A stretch of DNA of 64,000 nucleotides from Pseudorasbora parva (lineage: Eukaryota > Chordata > Actinopteri > Cypriniformes > Gobionidae): the NCBI RefSeq assembly GCF_024679245.1, contig NC_090176.1, positions 26,791,546 to 26,855,545 of the forward strand, given 5' to 3'. Within the stretch, counting starts at the first letter, position 1. Every line of letters begins with the position of its first letter. Under the pieces are notes generated by a model. It was not told the origin of the DNA, did no database searches, and saw nothing but the letters and a program-made list of their open reading frames with translations. Below are positions 37,180 to 51,200 of this stretch, in pieces. A program made the translations under genes and the position numbers.

Positions 37180-37560
37180 GAACAACCAGAGTGAGTAACT
37201 AAGAAATTAAAAAGGGGAGAGGGTCCACATAGAGAGTGCTCTGGGAGGATATGATAGCAGGGGCATCCTTGGTTACTGCTACTTGAGATGGTGGGTCTGG
37301 GGGATTGTGGGTAGTCCCATGGCAGGCCTGTTAAGACATGATGTTTTGCCCTCCCAGCCACAAAGGGCTTGCTTCTCCTCTCTTCTAACTCTTGAGATGA
37401 GCCCTAAACCTCTACTTGTATCCATGGTGACCCACTGGGAACTCAGATTCCTCTAGGTAGCTGTAGCCAGATGATTCAGGAGGGAGCAAGAGTGAGTGGT
37501 AAACTGGAAAAGAAAAAGTGATGGTTTATGCTGTCAATCCAGTATGAACGTTTTGCTGAG
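37180..37560. other. Repeat-free, GC-richer block of unknown role
   Basis: On the minus strand a short frame begins at an ATG near 37422 (MDTSRGLGLISRV) and runs about 48 codons before a stop. Other frames are partly open too. No family was recognised and no clean donor closes an exon. It could be an untranslated exon, a non-coding RNA exon or a regulatory block. Confidence 0.3.
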
Positions 37561-38079
37561 ATGTGATGTTTCAGTTCCACCATTCACATTCAAGCTGATT
37601 TAGATTGTATTGAGTTACTCTGACATAATTAAACATGTATCTATATTTTTGTTTTATAAAATAAGTAGGCTATGGAAGTATGTAATGCAATTTTTTTCTG
37701 AACATACCAATATTAAGAGATGCATGTGCAATATATTTCAGTAGCCTATTAAAGTGCTTTTAATTACAATACTTGTAGTTGTCAAGTATTATGTGCAATG
37801 TCTATGCTGGTCCACAGGAGGATGGCCTTTGAATAGGAAGCTATCACAGTGTTTAGTGGAGGAGCGGTGATGGGTGAGTCATTTATAAGGCTTGGCAGCT
37901 TATGGGAAATTCCCATTTTAGAGTTATTACAGTCACAAATGGAAATAAGCTACATTGCTGTTTCAAAAAATGGGGTCAGACATAATAATAATAGTAATAA
38001 TAATAAAATAAATAATGCATTAATACATTAATTGTTAAAGTCGTTATTAATTGTTAATTGATCAAAAGTAACACTAAAA

Positions 38080-38330
38080 ATAATGTTTCAACATTGATAA
38101 TAATAAGAAATGTTTCCGGAGCAAAAATGTTTCCAACCAAATCAGCATATTAGAGTGATTTCTGAAGGATCCTGTGACACTGAAGACCGGAGTAATGATG
38201 CTGAAAATTCAGCTTTATCAGAGGAATAAATTCAACTTTATTCAAATATATTAAAATCGAAAACAGTTATTTTATATTGTAATAATATTTCACAATATTA
38301 GAGCCTACTGTTTTACCTATTTTACTCAAA
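38080..38330 (+). repeat. Dispersed teleost repeat copy (CAGCATATTAGAGTGATTTC)
   Basis: A long, well-kept copy: CAGCATATTAGAGTGATTTC, GTGACACTGAAGACCGGAGT, then TTTCACAATATTAGAGCC and CAAATAAATGCAGCCTC. It shares its core with the copies at 6640, 21940, 23350 and around 47.5 and 49.9 kb. Confidence 0.75.
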
Positions 38331-38849
38331 TAAATGCAGCCTCTGTGACCACTTTTTTCAAAACCATAAAACAATTATCTTACCAACCCTGCCTTAAAAT
38401 AGACACTTTTCAGCTGGTTAACTCAGGAGAACAGATCATAAACCAGGTTGTATTATGATGATTTTCAGCAGGCCAAGTAAACCATTTTCAAATGACGCCA
38501 CCCTGCGGATCACCAAAGAAATGCACTCGTCTGATAAAACAACAGCAGCATATAACCTGTCTAAAAACGGAAGGGTTGCATATTTAACATCTCTTGGGCT
38601 ATATATAGGCTACATTCCCATGCTTTTACACTCCCACAGTGTAACCAATTTACAATATCCTTTCATTAAGGTCGTTATCCAAACGCCCCTCTATCTAATC
38701 TTTCTTAATAGGCCTCCTAACAAATGCACACACGATCTTTGTGCTATGATACATTTGTCACGCAAAGAGCAGGTGAATCTATGCAGTCCACATGCAAAGC
38801 AGGGTGAGAAGCCGACTGGTCACAAACGGCTGTCTATGCTGTGATGTCA

Positions 38850-39102
38850 TCTGCCGGAAGATGCAGGTTTCGTGCTCTGACTGTATTCCAGTGAAAGGCG
38901 TTTGACAGCTTGTCGTAATAAAGGAAATGGGAGCGAAGCGATAGCATTACTCATCTCCATGGAGCGCCATATAATGCGCCACCCCAAAAATAACACCTTT
39001 TAGAGAAAATGGTTCCCAGTTCAACGACTGGTTGATAACAGACAGCCTATTTCCCCCCATTACAATCACAATACGGAGAGCATCGACCTTGCTGGTGTGG
39101 CC
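38850..39102 (+). promoter_or_regulatory. Probable arhgef7 promoter and 5' UTR
   Basis: Non-repetitive sequence just before the arhgef7 ATG, CpG-richer than the surroundings. The ATG context is GTGGCCATGAAT. No transcription start was identified. Confidence 0.35.
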
Positions 39103-39267
39103 ATGAATCCGGCGGAACAAACGGTTACTTGGCTCATTACGCTCGGGGTTTTGGAATCACCAAAAAAGACAATTTCGGACCCCGATGGATTTCTGCAGTC
39201 TTCGCTAAAGGATGGGGTTGTCCTGTGCAGGCTGCTGGAGCGGCTGCGTCCAGGCACTACTGATAAA
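39103..39267 (+). CDS. arhgef7: arhgef7 exon 1: start and first half of CH domain
   Basis: 55 codons from [12 protein letters not shown] through [17 protein letters not shown], ending in phase 0 at GTAAGC. This is the long, CH-containing form. A GTG two codons upstream is not a credible start. Confidence 0.95.
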
Positions 39268-42200
39268 GTAAGCGCGCATCCTCCCTTTGGCGCACCGTGT
39301 TTCAGTGTTAATTTTTCTGTAATCTTCACACTACGAAAGCGTTTATATGTATTATTACACAAGTGGCAAATATTGTGTATATTTTGTTGGTCATAACAGA
39401 TGTTTAACCCTCAATACACGTATAAAGGCAGCCCATGCAGTAGCAGGTCGGTTGAGGCGTTCAGCGCGCGCTAGGGCTGCTGTTGCTCCAGGCAACAACA
39501 TTGGCAGTCGTCGATTTTATTGTGCGATTTATACTAACTAAATATTTGTTTTTGATTGTCATATTTCACAGAAAACCGGTATAGATATTAACCGACTGTA
39601 GCCTACGATGTAAATAATAACCTAGTTTGTACTATACGTTATGGAAACCTGAGGATAAGCGCTTGCAAATCGCATTATGGCTGTGTATGAATAAATAGCA
39701 TTAATCTATTAGGTATTATCATGGTTAGCAATGAATCCCTGTTGATATTGCTTGTTTCATGGGAAACGAGCCGCAATAGACAGTAAATAGACAAAAAGCA
39801 GTAGATTTAGAAACAGTGTTTTAATTCTATAAGCCCCATGGTTCATTTCAATGCAATGCAATTCTGAAAATCATAACAAATTACATCCAACTGTAGTTCA
39901 ACACAAGTTTTTTTTCTTATCTTCACTAAACTGCACATAAGCAATCAGAATGCAATAAAATTAAATCACACAATAAATTAAAGTAAAAACAGTTTAATAA
40001 AAACAGTATATTCCACTAAGCAAAATGCCTGGGGCAATGCAAATCTATGAAAGACAGTGATTTAATATGCCTAGGGACAGAATTCAAATATATTATTTCT
40101 TATAATTAAAGGCAGCACACAAGCACTCAAGTATAATTATATCTAGCGTATTTTCTAAAGCAGTTCCTATTATCCATAAATAATGCACGGAGTCTGTCCT
40201 TCTTGGTTTGGTGATACAGAGGGGGTGAGTTAAGAAATCAGTCATATTCAGGGTGAGCTCCGACAATAACTAACAGTCTATGACAGCAATAACCTATTTT
40301 GAAGCTCCATCTGGTTTGCTTACCAAATTTCACACTCTTACTGTGAGCATAACAATAGGATGTTTATAGCAAGTATATATCATGGCAAGAGGGCTATGAG
40401 GAAATGAAGAAGAAAAAAAATCTAAAGTTTGCATATATTTAAAGTGGAAAAGGAAATATTAGTGCACCTGACCTTTTTCTAGATGGTGAGGGCAGCAGCA
40501 TCATGTTTCTTTCAGGACTGTCCATGTGGCCACTAACCTATACTAACCTTATAAATGCAGCATGTAAAAAATGTTATTATTATTATTTTTAAATATTTAC
40601 TTGTGTTATTCATGTCACTTTCATTGTCAGTAGATAATGACCCAAATAACTATCGCAGTATTTGTGACTATCAAAATATAATGAAACTGAACAAAATTAT
40701 CTTTGGCTTTCCCGGTCCATTCTCTGTGCAATAATGAGAACAAGTCTGTTTAACTTTTTGGGCAGAATAGTCTCAAAATCAGACTCAGACGTTACTGTCA
40801 CTTCTTGATTCGTTACCCCATTTTGTATCTCTAAAAGAACAGAAACCATTTAAAAGAAAACATGAAGGTGTTCAAAGTACATACGGTGTCCTGACAATTC
40901 ACTACAAAATGTAAATATATAGCTTCAGCCGTTAAACCCACTGACCTAAAAGGAAGTATCCATTTCCTATAGTACCGTCTAAGGTATCTTTTGCAGCTCT
41001 TAATAGGATGACACTGCAAAGAAGGAAAGGTTTATTGACATTACAATTTGATTTGCTGATACTTTTATTCTTGAAACATCTTTCAGCTAATTATCTTGCA
41101 ATCTAGCTGGTTGCCAGAACAATAACTTAAAGCTCTTTCTGTTGCTTCATGCCATCTATGGCCCTGTTTGTGTTTTAGTCGATCAGATCGCAAGTTGACG
41201 AGGGAGACACATACCCGATGGTGTTTTAACCTGGTCTCTTTTGTCCACTTCTGTCCTGATTTCTTCGAGAAGGGTCTATGGGCGGATACATGTATGGGTT
41301 TAACGTTTTTCACGGAAACGTATGTTTTTTGATTCATGTGCTACTGTTGCGGAACATGTTGCAGTATGTAGTGACTGACAGATGGGTTGATTTTAATTGT
41401 GACACAAAAGGGGTTTGTTATCTAAATAAATTAAATTATTTACAAAGTCATATTTTTCAAACGTAGTCAGTTTGTGGCAAATATTTGAGTGGCACATACG
41501 TGGTGCTGAATTTTATACAATACCCCAGTGCAGCTGTATGTTGTTGATCATGCAATCTGCCCATTCTAGGAAACACACAGAATAAATCTATCATGATTCA
41601 TGGGTCACTATCATAGTCACATCTGTTACCTTTATTTTTGCATTATGCTTTATGCATGCCAGTAGGTGTCAGTACAAGTGAATGTAATATTAGCCACACA
41701 AGATAAACCAAAACTTTAAACTCCAAAACCATTTGCCTACCCAAATTGAAAAGCTTCACATACACACAGAGTGGTCTAAGTTCAAAATGTTGGTGTCATT
41801 TTACAGGAAACCCTTTGAAGTTACATAAAACAAAAGTCATAAACATGTATGTATATGTTGTAAGCAGTAATACCCCCCCCCCCCCCCAAAAAAAAGTAGG
41901 CGCTTTTTGATTTTTTTTTAATATAAATTTATTTTTGAAAGTGTGTAACTCAGGCCCTGTGTGCTCTAGGACCCTGCAGACAGTTTGGGCTGTTTCCACT
42001 AAATTCCAGAAAATAGTGGAAAAAATAAGTTTGTCTGTGTCATGTTGTATGTCAGATTTATTCAAATGTGTCTGAAGAGATGACCTTTCCCCTCCTCCCC
42101 TTGCCCTGCTACCCGCCTCTAGCACCCCTCCCCCCACCATATACAGTGGTATAAATGCAATATCACAGTGTCATTAAAATAATTATATATGCATGAAACA

Positions 42201-45200
42201 GCCCAAACTGTCTGCCCAAACACTTTCAAAAATGAATAAAAAATAATAATAATCAAAAAGCACCTAATTTTTTGGTGGGGTTATTGCAGCTTATACAACA
42301 TATACTTACATGTTTATCACTTTTAGCAGTGTTTTATGTAACTTCAAAGGGTTTCCTGTAAAATTACACCAACATTTTGAACATAGACCACTGTATGTGT
42401 GTATGGGAAGCTTTTCAATTTGGGTAGGCCAAATCCAATAGGAAATGGTATTAGTAATTTAGCGTAAATACATTACTACGTGTAAAACAATTGCCAAAAA
42501 GTGATGCATAGTCTCTACTATAGAAAGTAGAGACTTCTACTAAGCTTTCAAATGGTACCACATATGACATCATAGCTCCTCCACAGACATTTAACATTGA
42601 AAGTATATGACGATGTCATTCCGGACCCTGTACCAGGCCCATGGAGTTTATCCAGGGTGCTGTATTTGTGATTTAGATGGTAGCAAAAACAAAAACATAT
42701 AATCAGAGTCTGACACTGATCTAAATAAATGTAGATAAGCCTATAATTTAATATGTGCTTAGTGGTTCTCATCTAAATATATTTTATAATTCCAAATGAC
42801 ACAGCTGAACTGTCAATCATATGCAAACAGAAAAAAAAGTTGAGTTATCAAAAACAATATGTATTTAAATACATTGCACAAATTATAAAAAAAATACATA
42901 AACTCATAATAATAAATATGATTATAACAGGCAATGAGGCAGATATTAAACATATGGAGAAGCCTAATGTTTGTTGAAAAAAATTAACTCCAGCATGTAA
43001 TAATGCTTGACAGGGGCATGTGTCACGACATACGGCAACATACATACGGCAACATATTCCGCAACAATATCAGTGGCACATGCTAATGAAAACCGGATGA
43101 GCCAACGGTTTCTCTGCGTAAGATGTCATGCCACTTGATGTTAATACCACCTCTATTGGCCTACAACCTGGAAGTCTTCTGTCCCTCTATTGAAAGTCCA
43201 AGCAACAAAAACGTTGAGGCTTCAAAGTGGATTATTTTCCCAGCAGACTTTGATTAAATACTTGAGTAATATGGATTTTATTTACAATGTATTTATGAAA
43301 TTTTTCGAGGGTTTTGGGGTGAATGGACTTTCAATTGAGGGACAGAAATGTGATTGGTTTTATAAAAATATCTTAATTTATGTTGAACAAAAGTAGTACA
43401 GGTTTAGAATGACATGAGGGTGAGTAAATTAAGGACTTATCATTTTTTGGGTGAGCTATCCATTTTCAAATTATTTGATGAAACGTGTTTACCTGCAAGT
43501 GTTCACTGTAGAATCACATATATGTGTACACACACACTTATATATATATATATATATATATTTATTAGGGCTCAATATATCAAAATTATCAAAATAATCG
43601 CAAATGTGCATATCGCAATATGCATATCACAACGCATTCAACATCTTAATGATTTGAATAGGCTACTTCAACATTGTGAAAAGTGCAAGTTTTAGGTCAA
43701 CGCATAGATCAAAGAATAGACTGGGCACACGACTGCTGCTTATGGGACTTGCTTGATGTTAATAAAAGTTATTAAACGCAATAATTGGCGAAAAACAATG
43801 ACTTACAGTCTCGCACTGTCTGACACACACACATACCGAAACGTGAACGATTTGTGACAGAAATGTTTGCTAAAACACTTCTGGTCACTTTCAGAAGTTG
43901 TTAGCGATGCTGTCTTTTCCCAGAAAGAATGTGAAACACAAACAGTTTCATTCTCAGTTTTTAAATAATTTTAGAATTTAAATAGATTTTAAACACTATG
44001 AGAAATATCGTATCGAGATATTGCATATTTTCTTCAAAATCGCACAGCCCTAATATATACATATATTCAGAATAAATTAGTTATGAACAAATACATTTAT
44101 GTTATTTGCATCCCATTTGATTTAGGGAAACAAAATACCCTTAAAAGAGGGTTGAGCCAAAGACTTAACTAAAGCTATTGCATTGAATTCTTTTGTACTG
44201 TTATTATTTCACATAAGCATGGGTGGTTTGGCAGACACTTGTAATTAAAATAAATGCTGATATTATTGCACTGAAAAATGAAAAGAAACAGATTGCCACA
44301 CTTGTGAAACCCTCTGGAGAACCTCTAGGCACAAGGTCTCCAGGGAACTTACAAAATGGAGCCCACTGCAGTTCCTGAAATAACTCTAAAATCAGTAACC
44401 CCATTAAGGAAAAAATCTTTTGAGGTACACAATAAGACAGTCAATGTATTTTCAAAAGGGTAACGTTACCTAGTGCAGTTCATATAGGCTATTTTATTTA
44501 CAGAATATATTGACTTCATTGGTTCCACCCAGGGCCCAGACACATTTCTGTGGCAATCCACCACGTGTTCCCCGATTTGTGGCTTATGCCTGTCTGGTAA
44601 GCTCACAACATCCAATATGAGCCTTCTTGCTGCAGTAGCCTAGAAACAACAATCCGAAGAGCATTTTTTTCTTAAAAGAAAACGCTTCATAGAGCAGCAA
44701 ATACACTGCCAAAACCCAAAATGTTATGTTTGAAGGGAAGTAATGTTTTGGTTTACATATCCCCCTTTACCTCCGGGATCTGAATGACTGGTCCGTTTTG
44801 ATTTCCCCCGCCAGAGCAGGGGTGTTTTGTTCACGTCCCGTTCGTCCCATTGTGTTAGGCGTCCATCTGGAAACGTCACTTCCTCCTCCTGCTGTCCACT
44901 TCCACGGTGCTGTTTAACTAACGATGTGTGTGTGGATGTGTTTATAGACATTCAGTCAGTCAGTCAGCCAGCCCGTGGATTCTCGTGCAGTGCAGGATAC
45001 TTGAGCCAGTCCTTCACCTCCAAAGCTTACACACTTTCCAACTGCTCTTCCCGTTTTCCTCAGATCTTTCAAGATCCCAAGAACGACAACGAGTGCTTGA
45101 GCAACATCACGGAGTTTCTGAAGGGCTGCGCGGTGTTTCGCGTCGAGGTAAGTTGGTGTTGGTGTTGGTGTCTAGACTGGACTGTACTGTACTGTATGTT

Positions 45201-48200
45201 GCTGCATTGGCGCCACAATGAAAACAATCAACAAAAGAGACGTGCAGTAGACAGAGGGGACGCAACTCTGTACCGATGTGAGTGAGATCATGACCTGTAC
45301 ATCGATTCATTGGCATAGTCTGGCGAGACAAAAGCTTTGTAATGTTCTGGAAATGCTTCTAGGGTTTACTTGTTGTACGTATCGTCAGCAAAATATCTAG
45401 ATTTTAGTGGGGATTTTGTGCACTGCATCGATATTGTGCGCTGTGTCAGATATGAATGGCGTTGTTGCTTTGTCCATTCATGTACAGTTTGTCTGTTTCA
45501 CTTACGTCTGCATGAATTGGAGTTATTTGTATAGATTGTTTGATAGAAGCTTTGTTTTCTTCTTGGTTAAGTTCGTCAGGAGTAACTTTAATAATGTGCT
45601 TTAAACTTTTTTTAATGCCCAACATGTGAAGACAAATATTAATGTAACTTATACAGACATTTTTAGGCCTATGCTATATTCAGTTAAATTAAATGATTTA
45701 GTTTTATTTGCTGTTATATAATGCTATATTATATAACAACAATAATGCAATATTATATTATGCTATTGTAGTTTAAAACCAATTGTGATATTCAGTTACT
45801 ACTATTTAGTATTAATTTACTTTTAATGAATAATTTTAAATAAAAATATATTATATAAAATATTCTAAAAAAAAATGATTTCCACTATTAGACAATTTAT
45901 TAGTTAAAATAGTTATTAACATGTCAGTTTGGACACAAATATGCCCAGAAAGACATACAAAGGGCTAGTAGGATTTTGATCTATGCGCATTTATTAAGGA
46001 ACAGATGGTTCAGGGCAACGCTAATGTATTGTCAAGTGTATCTAGATGTGGTGAGGTTGAGGCCCACGTCACATATGGAGATCTTGGGAGCCGTCAAAAG
46101 CGTTATCTAAACATTTACTGACAATATCTTGTGCCCACAAGTTCAGTTTGCATCATTGCTCCATCTTTGTGATTAATGCTGTCTCTGATGCGTGTGTAAA
46201 TCTAAGATTGCTTCTGCACCATGATCTAGGTTTGTATATGTCTAGAGATGCAAATGTTCTGCCAGTGACTGTGTTAATGAATTCATCTCAGGGTTTGTTT
46301 GCATACACTTTCAGGTCTGGCTTTTGCTACACTCTTAAAAATTATAGTACAATTTTGAAAAAGAACCTTTAACATCCATGGAATATTTCTGTTTGCACAA
46401 AAGGTTCTTTGTAGTGGAAAAAGGTGGTTATTAAAAATGGTTATTTTAAGAACTGTTCAGAGTTTAGCTCCAAATTATAAAAACTCCCCTGCCTGTAGCT
46501 TTCAAGTAATCCTGAAAACATTGTAATGTACATAGTACATTTTGAATCACTTTGTGCTTAATTGAGTTCTCATTTAGCGTTCTTGCTTTTGTGTTTTCTG
46601 TTACACCTTTTTCAATGTAATTTGCTTCTATCTGACCTGTTAAAGGGTGTCCGGTTGACCTTGCAATGCCCAAGGCTCCATTTGGGATCAACCCTGTCAC
46701 CACTAGCAAGACCACAGTGTGCTAAATTTTGGAGTAGCAATGAGCTGTTAGTAAACACTTATTTTTAGGCTTGTGTGTGAAACGTTACAGCTGTGAGCGC
46801 TTGTCACAGAAATTGCATGGCTGTTGCAATGATTATTGCAAGGTTTATTGTCGTTAACTTATGTCTCAGGTGTGACTGCCGCTCAGCCTATGATTTGTGT
46901 GCATTCCCTCATCCCATGATTAACATCACAAGTTATTTGATACAACTATAGGCCTGGTTGAAAGAAAGCTTTAGTTTTAAATCTTTGAGAGCTTGATTTG
47001 CACTTTTTTTGTATTAAAGTAAGACTTTCTGATCTCAAGGGATAAGAGCTTATACCCTTGGTCTACATTTGTTGTTTACAGATTACAGTTTTTACTAATC
47101 TGCTCAGTGTCCAGTTTACTTGTGAGCATCCTCTTCTGAAGCTCCTTCACCATGAAGCACTGAGGCCATTCAGCTGTGATGATGTGATCTCAAGCTTAAC
47201 TACATGATGGCATTTTCAGATCTACAGTCTGGCTAAATTTCCTTCAGATTCCATCTCGCAATCCCCATTGTTTTTAATATTTGATTTCTCTCTAAATAGG
47301 ATCACACCACAATATGGCAAAAAAACAATACATCATTCTGTAATCTAGTTACTTAAGTATTTTATATATGAAAGATTTTAATTAATTTTCATTTATTTCT
47401 TTGTTTTGTGATGTGATGTGATGGAAGGAAACCAAAAGATATGATAATGTGACAATCGTACAGTCTGGCATTAGCACGGCATGACACTCTTAAAATAGTA
47501 ATATACATATGACAGTAAATAATGTTTTAAAAAGAAATGTTTATTGAGCACCAAATCAGCATATCAGAAATCATTCTAATATGCTGATTTGTTGCTCAAT
47601 AAACATTTCTTTTTAGTAGGGCTGTGCGATATTGAAGAAAAATGCAATATGCGATACCTTGTTAAATAATGCGATATGCGATACGATATTGCAATTAGTG
47701 TGTAATATCTATTTAAATAAAAAAATTAAAAAACTGAGAATGATAGCCTACCATTTATGTGTTTAACTTTCTTTCAAGGAAAAGAATGCATCGCTACAGC
47801 TTCTGAAAGTGACCAGCACCTTTTTAGCAAAAAATTATGTCACGAATCTGACAATATAATTTTAACATCAATGTAAACAAACAAAAAATGTAATTGCAAA
47901 TGTAATGCAGACACGAAACTGAACTGAAGGAATCACACGCTTTCAGAGAGGCAACTTGTGCACGTTTCGGTGTGTGTGTGTGTCAGACAGCTAGCCTGAC
48001 AAGCCAGACCCACATCAAAATTTTTGGTCTGAAAACTCACCATTGAGAGGGCTCAATCCGAGGGCAGGGATAAATGGTTGTCTTTAAAACTCCCTCTGCA
48101 CAGTCTGCACGCAATTGGATATCGCTACAACCTACCAGAGCTAGTTGAAAGATTAAACTTTCGCCGCATCCAGGCGGGGAAACTCATAACACATCTTCCC

Positions 48201-51200
48201 TTTTTAAAGGCGCCTTAGAATTATTTGAAACAATATGTTCAATTGTTCTCTGATATGTACATTGAGGGTATGTGGCTTATTTAAGGGCAAAAATTGTCCA
48301 GATACAGTTTTACAGGTCCTAGGATATAATGCTCTGTTTTTGCCTTATTTGGAAGGGTCATGAATATTAATATTGAGCTCTGCTCTGATTGGCTTATTTC
48401 AGCAGCTCACAGCAGTTTAGTTGTTCAGCTCGTGAGTCCTGACCTTCCTGACAGAACACAGACAGACGTTTTTGGCGTTTTTAGATCATCCGCGCACAAG
48501 AAAGAGCTTGCGTTTGTGTGGTTGCCAGATTTCAGTAATTAAATCCCCCAAACAGAGCTTTTCTGTGAAAAAACCCTGTATGATATCCAGTATTATACCT
48601 TGTCCAATCTGGCAAGCATATGTGCGCGAGCTATCTCTCTTGCGCGCCGGTGGACTGAAAATACCAATAAACAAGGAAGCTGCAGTGAGAGTGAACGATT
48701 TAAGCAAAGTATCTACGGTTGTATTTTGTAATACAAAATAATATTACCCTTTGTCATTAGACACACTATTTAGTTTTGTATGGTACTTAATGTTTCCTAT
48801 TGTTACTGTACTAGCATCTTGCGTTATCTAGACAATGCTGTCTCCATAAGAAACTTTCAATTTAATCAGAAATTGTTTAAACAGTCAATAAGTGGATAAA
48901 TCGCTACTTACTGCTTGCAGGAATATAGTTGCACCTTTCTTCAGTTTAAGATGCAGAGAGAAGCTTGCTTGAAATGGGCCGAACAAACGAACGATCTTGA
49001 ATTAAATTGTTGTGGTATCGGATTATAAACATCAACCATGACTGTTAACATTTTTTTTATCTGCGGGAAGGGTAGGGAAATCTCCTGCACAGCCTGGAAC
49101 ATTAAGTGTGTCCATGTGAGCAGCTTGTTTTGATGATTCGCTCCCATTTGCGCCTGACAATGCACATGTTTGGACAGATGCAAATGTTGGGGGCGTGCAT
49201 ATAAATGATCCCCAACGCTTGCGTCACTGTTGGGTTTATGTTGAGAAGCACTTTTTTTCCCCTTGTGTCATGGATTCATGAGATTTACATTGTACTGAAC
49301 TCTTATTATTTCACTATGGCAAGGTTAATTCAATTTTTCATTCTAGGGCACCTTTAAGAATGACTTTAGTGCCGTTCTTTGTTCTTTTCTCAGAGAAAAG
49401 CTTAACTCCAAGTCTTCCAGAGTCGTGGTCAAAGCTGATTTGAAAGACCGCCGTTCGCCAGTTCCTGTGTTTACTAGAAGCACGCAAGCGCAACTCTGCC
49501 GTCATTATGTTAAGCCCTGCCCACCGACTCGTGATTGCCCCGACCAGAGTTTGGCATTTACAGCTCAGAACTGTATTGAGAGTTGCTAGACGACACTCGC
49601 AGGCAGATTAGATTTGCTGCCACTTGGGTGCGTCTAGATTTCTAGGCTATCAGACAGCGTGAGCGAGTTGTTGTTTTTCTCAAGTTGTTGCGTTTAATAA
49701 CTCTTTTTAACATCAAACAAGTCACATAAGTCGTGTGCCCAGTCTATTCTCTGCTATATGCAGACCTAAAACGCACACTTTTTTACAATGTTAAAGTAGC
49801 CTATTAAAATCATTCAGATATTGTGTGCTGTTGCAATATGCATATTGCGATATATACATTTGCGATATTTGGATAATTTCGATATATTGCGCAGCCCTAT
49901 TTTTTAGTATCAAAAAGGATGTGCTGCTTGATATTTTTTTAAATATCAAAGAACAGCATTTATTTGAAAAAAATATATATTTTGTAACATTATAAATGCC
50001 ACTTTTGATCTTTGCTCAATAGAATTATTAGTTTCTCTTTTTTCAATCTTGTTGTCCCCAAACTAGCATAGCAAACTTGTTTCTGAAACTGCTTTTTAAG
50101 TGTGGTTAAGGTGTTGCTTTTTAATTTAATTCTAAAATGCATGTTTTTCATGGAATTATTGTGGTAGGAGAACATAAAAGGATGGATATTCTTGTATTTT
50201 AGCTGTGGAAGTTTTTCAAACATATACATCCCTTACAGTGATGTAGTAAATCATTGAAGGAGCAGCATTACTTTGAGAGGCAGTGCTCTCAAGATGATGC
50301 ATTGTCCACTTATACACATCCACACACACTTGTTTTTTCTTCTCTCAGGGCATAAACTGTAATCAGAGCGGAAAGTAAAGCTGATATTTTACTCTCACTG
50401 AAGTTCACATGCACACAGCCACTGTCCATTCACAGAAGTACACATAACTGTCAATCAAACAGTTCTATTAAGGCAAAAGAGCAGCACAGGACAGACCATC
50501 TAGAGCTGAACAAATCAGATTTCTCACTTCATGAGCAAAGAGACATCAGTGACCCCTAACTAACCACACCACCTGCTCAGAGGCCCAACAGCACACAAAT
50601 GTCAGATGATTTTCTGCATAGATGCTGAATGTGGACAGTATGTATGTACTTGATCTGGATGGTCTATGAAATAGTCACCATATATTATAGATATTTTCTG
50701 GGATTTTATTGATAACAATAATTAGATGATATTTTTTATTTAGTGTGTTTGTGTTGGTACCTTGGCAGGTTTAGGACTGCCGTGGACTGCTGACTCTTAA
50801 GTTTTTGATATTCTTCATATTCTGTGTGGTGTTTAGTTTGCAGCAGTGACAGAAATAACCTTTTCCAAGAAGTTTACATTGATTGTTACATTTTATGCAC
50901 ATTTTTACCTTTATGAAGTCCTTTTTTAAAAACAAATAAATCTATACATCATATTTAGTGAGAAATTCTGAGTGTGTTGCTCAGAGAGGCAAAACAATCA
51001 TGTGGGGTTTTTTGTAACTATTTATGTTGGCGAAAAAGAGCAAAAACAGGCAATATTGTGTCTAAAATGACACTTTATGGTAACTGTTTATTGAACTGTT
51101 ATATAAAATCAATATCACATTTGTAATCATGCTGATATTTTGAGAAAAAAATTGCACTCTTTGTGTGATATTGATTATATTAAATATAAGGCATACAGAT

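Larger units (their letters stand above)
39268..45063 (+). other. arhgef7 intron 1 (5.8 kb)
   Basis: Contains a palindromic element at 41732-42433 and a hAT-like MITE at 43566-44052. The sequence before exon 2 (about 44760-45060) is GC-richer. No other exon recognised. Confidence 0.7.
47617..49899. mobile_element. hAT-like element (outer layer of nest)
   Basis: Ends TAGGGCTGTGCGATAT and, reversed, TAGGGCTGCGCAATATAT. Flanks CTTTTTAG (47609-47616) and TTTTTTAG (49900-49907) match at 7 of 8, fitting the 8 bp hAT target duplication. No transposase. It lies within a dispersed repeat and is split by the element at 47992. Confidence 0.75.
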
